Source: JBBSGC01 sp038254525
GTDB lineage: Bacteria > Actinomycetota > Actinomycetes > Propionibacteriales > Nocardioidaceae
Assembly: GCA_038254525.1 (NCBI GenBank)
Contig: JBBSGC010000012.1
Location: forward strand, 1-25,133
Reading direction: 5' to 3'
DNA length: 25,133 bases
This document shows positions 22,764 through 25,133 of this stretch, piece after piece. Position 1 is the stretch's first letter. The number at the start of each line of letters is the position of its first letter. Made by a program: the position numbers and the translations under genes. A model generated the notes under the pieces. That model searched no databases. It was not told the origin of the DNA and saw only the letters and a list, made by a program, of their open reading frames with translations.

Positions 22764-23720
22764 ATGTCGACGATGACCTTCCGCCCGTTGGGCGCCTCGG
22801 GCCTCATGGTGAGCACCGTCGGTCTTGGCTGCAACGCCTTCGGCTCGCGCATCGACCTCGAGCAGACCACCGCGGTCGTCCACGCCGCCTTGGACGCCGG
22901 GATCAGTCTGTTCGACACAGCGGACGTCTACGGCAGCTCGGCAGGGGACAGCGAGACGCTGCTCGGCAAGGCACTGGGCACGCGGCGCGACGAGGTGGTG
23001 CTGGCAACGAAGTTCGGCATGGACGTGCGCGGCGCCAATGGCGAGGACCACGGCGTGCGGGGATCTCGCCGCTACATCCGCCGCGCCATCGACGCCAGCC
23101 TGCGCCGGCTGGGCACCGACTTCATCGACCTCTACCAGATGCACGAACCCGACCCGGTCACGCCGGTCGAGGAGACCTTGGACGCGTTGGGGGAGCTGGT
23201 CACCGCGGGCAAGGTGCGTTATCTCGGCAGCTCGAACTTCGCCGCCTGGCAGGTCGTCGACGCCGACTGGCTAGCACAGACTCGCGGTGTGACCCGGTTC
23301 ATCAGCGCGCAGAACAAGTACTCGCTCTACGACCGCTCCGCCGAGACCGAGCTGGTGCCGGCGTGCGACTCGGTAGGGGTCGGCATCTTGCCCTTCTTCC
23401 CACTGGAGTACGGCCTGCTGACCGGCAAGTACAAGCGCGGCGCGGCGGCGCCGGCCGGCACCCGACTCGCACTCGATGACCAGGCCCGACGGCTGGCCGC
23501 CGCCGACTTCGACAAGATCGAGGCGATCGAGGCGTACGCCCGGGACCGAGAGCTGTCGATGCTGCAGGTGGCCATCGGCGGGCTGGCCGCCCAGCCGGCC
23601 GTGGCGTCGGTGATCGCCGGTGCGACGTCGCCTGACCAGGTGAGCGCCAACGCCGAGGCCGGAGGCTGGGAGCCCGGCCCCGAGGATCTGGTCGCGCTCG
23701 ACGAGGCGACCGGGCGCTAA
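22764..23720 (+). CDS. Aldo/keto reductase
   Basis: 318 aa from ATG 22764 at the inferred transcript start. The TIM-barrel motifs of the family follow in order: GLGCNAFG, LFDTADVYGSSAGDSE with Asp51 and Tyr56, LATKFG with Lys83, and DLYQMHEPDP with His127, completing the catalytic tetrad. VRYLGSSNFAAWQ and the C-terminal PAVASVIAGATSPDQVSANA (NADPH site) are also present. It is expected to be an NADPH-dependent cytosolic reductase of the AKR type (similar to general-stress or YccK-like members). The natural substrate is not evident. The following deaminase gene starts 26 bp downstream on the same strand, so they might be co-transcribed. Confidence 0.93.
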   Translation: MSTMTFRPLGASGLMVSTVGLGCNAFGSRIDLEQTTAVVHAALDAGISLFDTADVYGSSAGDSETLLGKALGTRRDEVVLATKFGMDVRGANGEDHGVRGSRRYIRRAIDASLRRLGTDFIDLYQMHEPDPVTPVEETLDALGELVTAGKVRYLGSSNFAAWQVVDADWLAQTRGVTRFISAQNKYSLYDRSAETELVPACDSVGVGILPFFPLEYGLLTGKYKRGAAAPAGTRLALDDQARRLAAADFDKIEAIEAYARDRELSMLQVAIGGLAAQPAVASVIAGATSPDQVSANAEAGGWEPGPEDLVALDEATGR

Positions 23721-23746
23721 CAGCTGCCCGTGCTTGGAACCCGCGC

Positions 23747-24769
23747 ATGACCCGAGCCGTCGAGGCCTTCATCGCAGGGCTGCCGAAGGCAGAGCTGCAT
23801 GTGCACCTCGTCGGCTCCGCGTCGGTCGACACGGTGTTGGCGCTGGCGCGCCGGCACCCCGAGCGCGGGGTGCCGACCGACGCCGGCGGGCTTGTCGGGT
23901 TCTACCGTTTCACAGACTTCGTTCACTTCATCGAGGTCTACATCGCGGTCAGCTCGCTGGTGCGCACCGTCGCCGACATTGAGGCGCTGGTGTTCGGCGT
24001 GGCCGGTGACCTGGCGACGCAGCACGTCCGCTATGCGGAGGTCACCGTGACGCCGGACAGCCATCTGCTCGTCGGAATCGAGCCGGACGGGCTGGCCGAG
24101 GCACTGGCCGCCGCCCGCCGCCGGGCCCAGGCGCGGCATGGCGTGGAGCTTGCCTGGATCTTCGACATCCCCGGCGAGCTCGGCCGCGCCTCGGGGCTGC
24201 GCACCATCGACTGGGTCGAGCGCTGGGCGCCGGAGGGCAGCGTCGGCTTCGGGCTCGGCGGCCCGGAGATCGGTGTGCCGCGGCAGCAGTTCGCCGACGT
24301 CTTCGCGCGCGCTCGCGAGCTCGGGCTGCACAGCGTGCCGCACGCGGGCGAGACCACCGGACCGCAGACGATCTGGGACGCCCTGCGGCTCCTCGGCGCG
24401 GAGCGGATCGGTCACGGCATCCGAGCCGTCGACGATCCGACGCTGCTGCGGCACCTGGTCGCGACCGGGATCCCGCTGGAGGTGTGCCCATCGTCCAATC
24501 TCTGTACCCGAGCGGTTCCCTCGCTCGAAGAGCATCCCTTCGGCCGCCTCGTCGAGGCCGGCGTCACGATCACGCTCGGCTCGGACGATCCGGGCATGTT
24601 CGCCACGACGCTGAACCATGAGTACGCGATCGCGCACGACATCTTCGGCGTGTCCCGCAGTGGCCTGGCCGACCTGGCCCGGACCTCCGTGGAGGTCTCG
24701 TTCGCCGATGACGCAGTGAAGCGAAAGCTGTTGGCAGAGATCGCCGCGTACGCCGAGGGCCAAGCCTGA
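23747..24769 (+). CDS. Adenosine deaminase family protein, probably 6-aminodeoxyfutalosine deaminase
   Basis: 340 aa from ATG 23747; no ribosome binding site is obvious, so the start rests on the family alignment (LPKAELHVHLVGSAS at residue 12). Zinc ligands His18, His20, His199 and Asp280 and catalytic Glu202, His223 and Asp281 are visible in HVHL, HAGETTG, ERIGHGI and SDDP. From memory, FTDFVHFIEVYI, FGLGGPEIGVPR, HAGETTGPQTIWDAL and LEVCPSSNLCTRAV resemble the Streptomyces 6-aminodeoxyfutalosine deaminase more than housekeeping adenosine deaminase. That enzyme serves the futalosine route to menaquinone. No other futalosine-pathway gene is in the window, so plain adenosine deaminase remains possible. 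Confidence 0.8.
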   Translation: MTRAVEAFIAGLPKAELHVHLVGSASVDTVLALARRHPERGVPTDAGGLVGFYRFTDFVHFIEVYIAVSSLVRTVADIEALVFGVAGDLATQHVRYAEVTVTPDSHLLVGIEPDGLAEALAAARRRAQARHGVELAWIFDIPGELGRASGLRTIDWVERWAPEGSVGFGLGGPEIGVPRQQFADVFARARELGLHSVPHAGETTGPQTIWDALRLLGAERIGHGIRAVDDPTLLRHLVATGIPLEVCPSSNLCTRAVPSLEEHPFGRLVEAGVTITLGSDDPGMFATTLNHEYAIAHDIFGVSRSGLADLARTSVEVSFADDAVKRKLLAEIAAYAEGQA

Positions 24770-24831
24770 CCAAGGGCCGGTCCTGCGGTTCCGTGGCCCG
24801 GTTCGGCAGGCAAGTCACCGGCGTGCGTGAG

Positions 24832-24837
24832 TACGTT
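24832..24837 (+). promoter_or_regulatory. Candidate -10 element before a 22-codon ORF
   Basis: TACGTT, six bases (GACGCG), then GTG 24844: the same leaderless layout seen at full genes here. Supports a transcript start at 24844, ahead of the hydrolase gene at 24909. Confidence 0.45.
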
Positions 24838-24843
24838 GACGCG

Positions 24844-24912
24844 GTGTTCACCCACGCGTCGCTCGTTGCGCTGTCCGGCATGGTCAACTCCCGCGAGGCG
24901 GACACCACATGA
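24844..24912 (+). CDS. Possible 22-aa leaderless ORF coupled to the hydrolase gene
   Basis: A GTG at 24844 opens a 22-codon frame (VFTHASLVALSG, then MVNSREADTT) ending in TGA 24910-24912. The stop overlaps the ATG of the hydrolase gene by three bases (ATGA arrangement). G/C-biased third positions continue some way upstream in the same frame, so an upstream extension from GTG 24820 is possible. No known family. It may be a leader whose translation delivers ribosomes to the hydrolase start, which has only a distant GAGG of its own. Confidence 0.35.
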   Translation: MFTHASLVALSGMVNSREADTT

Positions 24913-25133
24913 CCTGGCACGGCCGCGCCGGTCACCAGCTGTACTACGAGGACACCGGTCGCGGCGACGCCGTCCTGCTGCTGCCCGGATGGGGAGGCAG
25001 CATCATCGAGCTGAGTCGCCTCCGAACAGAGCTCGCGGCCGGGTTTCGCGTCATCGCCGTCGACCTGCCTGGCTCCGGGCGGTCCCAGCCCCAACCCCGG
25101 CACTATGGCTCGACCTACTACCTGGACGACGCC
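24909..25133 (+). CDS. Alpha/beta hydrolase, N-terminal part (runs off the window)
   Basis: The first 75 codons from ATG 24909. HQLYYEDTGRGDAVLLLPGW then GGS is the first strand and oxyanion-hole loop of alpha/beta hydrolases (PGWGG in place of the usual HG). FRVIAVDLPGSGRSQPQPRH is the next conserved strand/turn. The nucleophile elbow lies beyond the window, so the class (hydrolase, haloperoxidase-like, lipase) cannot be told. It follows the deaminase gene by about 140 bp, with a separate candidate promoter in between, and may be translated by coupling to the 22-codon ORF. Confidence 0.8.
   Translation, partial: MTWHGRAGHQLYYEDTGRGDAVLLLPGWGGSIIELSRLRTELAAGFRVIAVDLPGSGRSQPQPRHYGSTYYLDDA

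Noticed and set aside
24570..25103. A 177-codon minus-strand frame at the window end
   Set aside because: It is the mirror of the deaminase end and hydrolase start, which have clear family motifs on the plus strand.
1..25133. tRNA/rRNA genes, CRISPR arrays, insertion sequences or phage genes
   Set aside because: No cloverleaf-type or repeat-spacer pattern, transposase motif or terminal repeats were seen on either strand.

Overview
This is a high-GC window (about 70% G+C by eye, coding third positions almost all G or C) from an actinobacterial chromosome. The lineage call rests on RbpA, separate Lnt and polyprenol-phosphomannose synthase genes, a LigB-type ATP-dependent DNA ligase, an actinobacterial stand-alone 5'-3' exonuclease, frequent GTG starts and many leaderless promoters. 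I cannot name the order. I see no prophage, insertion sequence, CRISPR array, tRNA or rRNA; it reads as ordinary chromosome with one catabolic cluster.

Layout. (1) 1-3858: the 5' end of a 5'-3' exonuclease gene (minus); a membrane-anchored molybdopterin oxidoreductase fused to a cytochrome-b-like segment, with a small four-helix partner; an M24 peptidase; an Lrp/AsnC regulator. (2) 3935-5537 (minus): an ECF sigma factor of the SigE-family type, overlapping a gene for a single-pass membrane protein that is probably its partner. (3) 5603-12668: a lysine-degradation cluster of the anaerobic 'lysine fermentation' (beta-lysine) type. kamA (minus) is divergent from kdd - YtcJ-like amidohydrolase - kamD - kamE - kal, whose genes overlap or nearly abut. 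The chain would be L-lysine to L-beta-lysine (KamA), to 3,5-diaminohexanoate (KamDE, B12/PLP), to 5-amino-3-oxohexanoate (Kdd), then Kce (absent here), then 3-aminobutyryl-CoA to crotonyl-CoA (Kal). (4) 12712-14244: ATP-dependent DNA ligase. (5) 14245-15038: about 0.8 kb without an intact gene, holding two apparent minus-strand coding remnants. (6) 15077-17896: lnt - ppm - fxsA, convergent with rbpA. (7) 18304-20619 (minus): rbpA, with a textbook sigma-R/sigma-H-like promoter; upstream of it a UMF1-type MFS transporter translationally coupled to a glycerophosphodiester phosphodiesterase. (8) 20718-25133: a zinc-ribbon protein; an XRE-HTH/MurA fusion (minus) with a perfect palindrome over its promoter; an aldo/keto reductase; an adenosine-deaminase-family protein resembling 6-aminodeoxyfutalosine deaminase; and the start of an alpha/beta hydrolase preceded by a possible 22-codon leaderless ORF.

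The points most worth following are the lysine cluster (Kce missing, an amidohydrolase in the operon, a KamA with an altered PLP-lysine motif), the HTH-MurA fusion with its own candidate operator, and a very regular leaderless-promoter signature (-10 hexamer, exactly 6 nt, then GTG/ATG) at six genes and one mini-ORF. No annotation was checked against a database; all are from reading the sequence.
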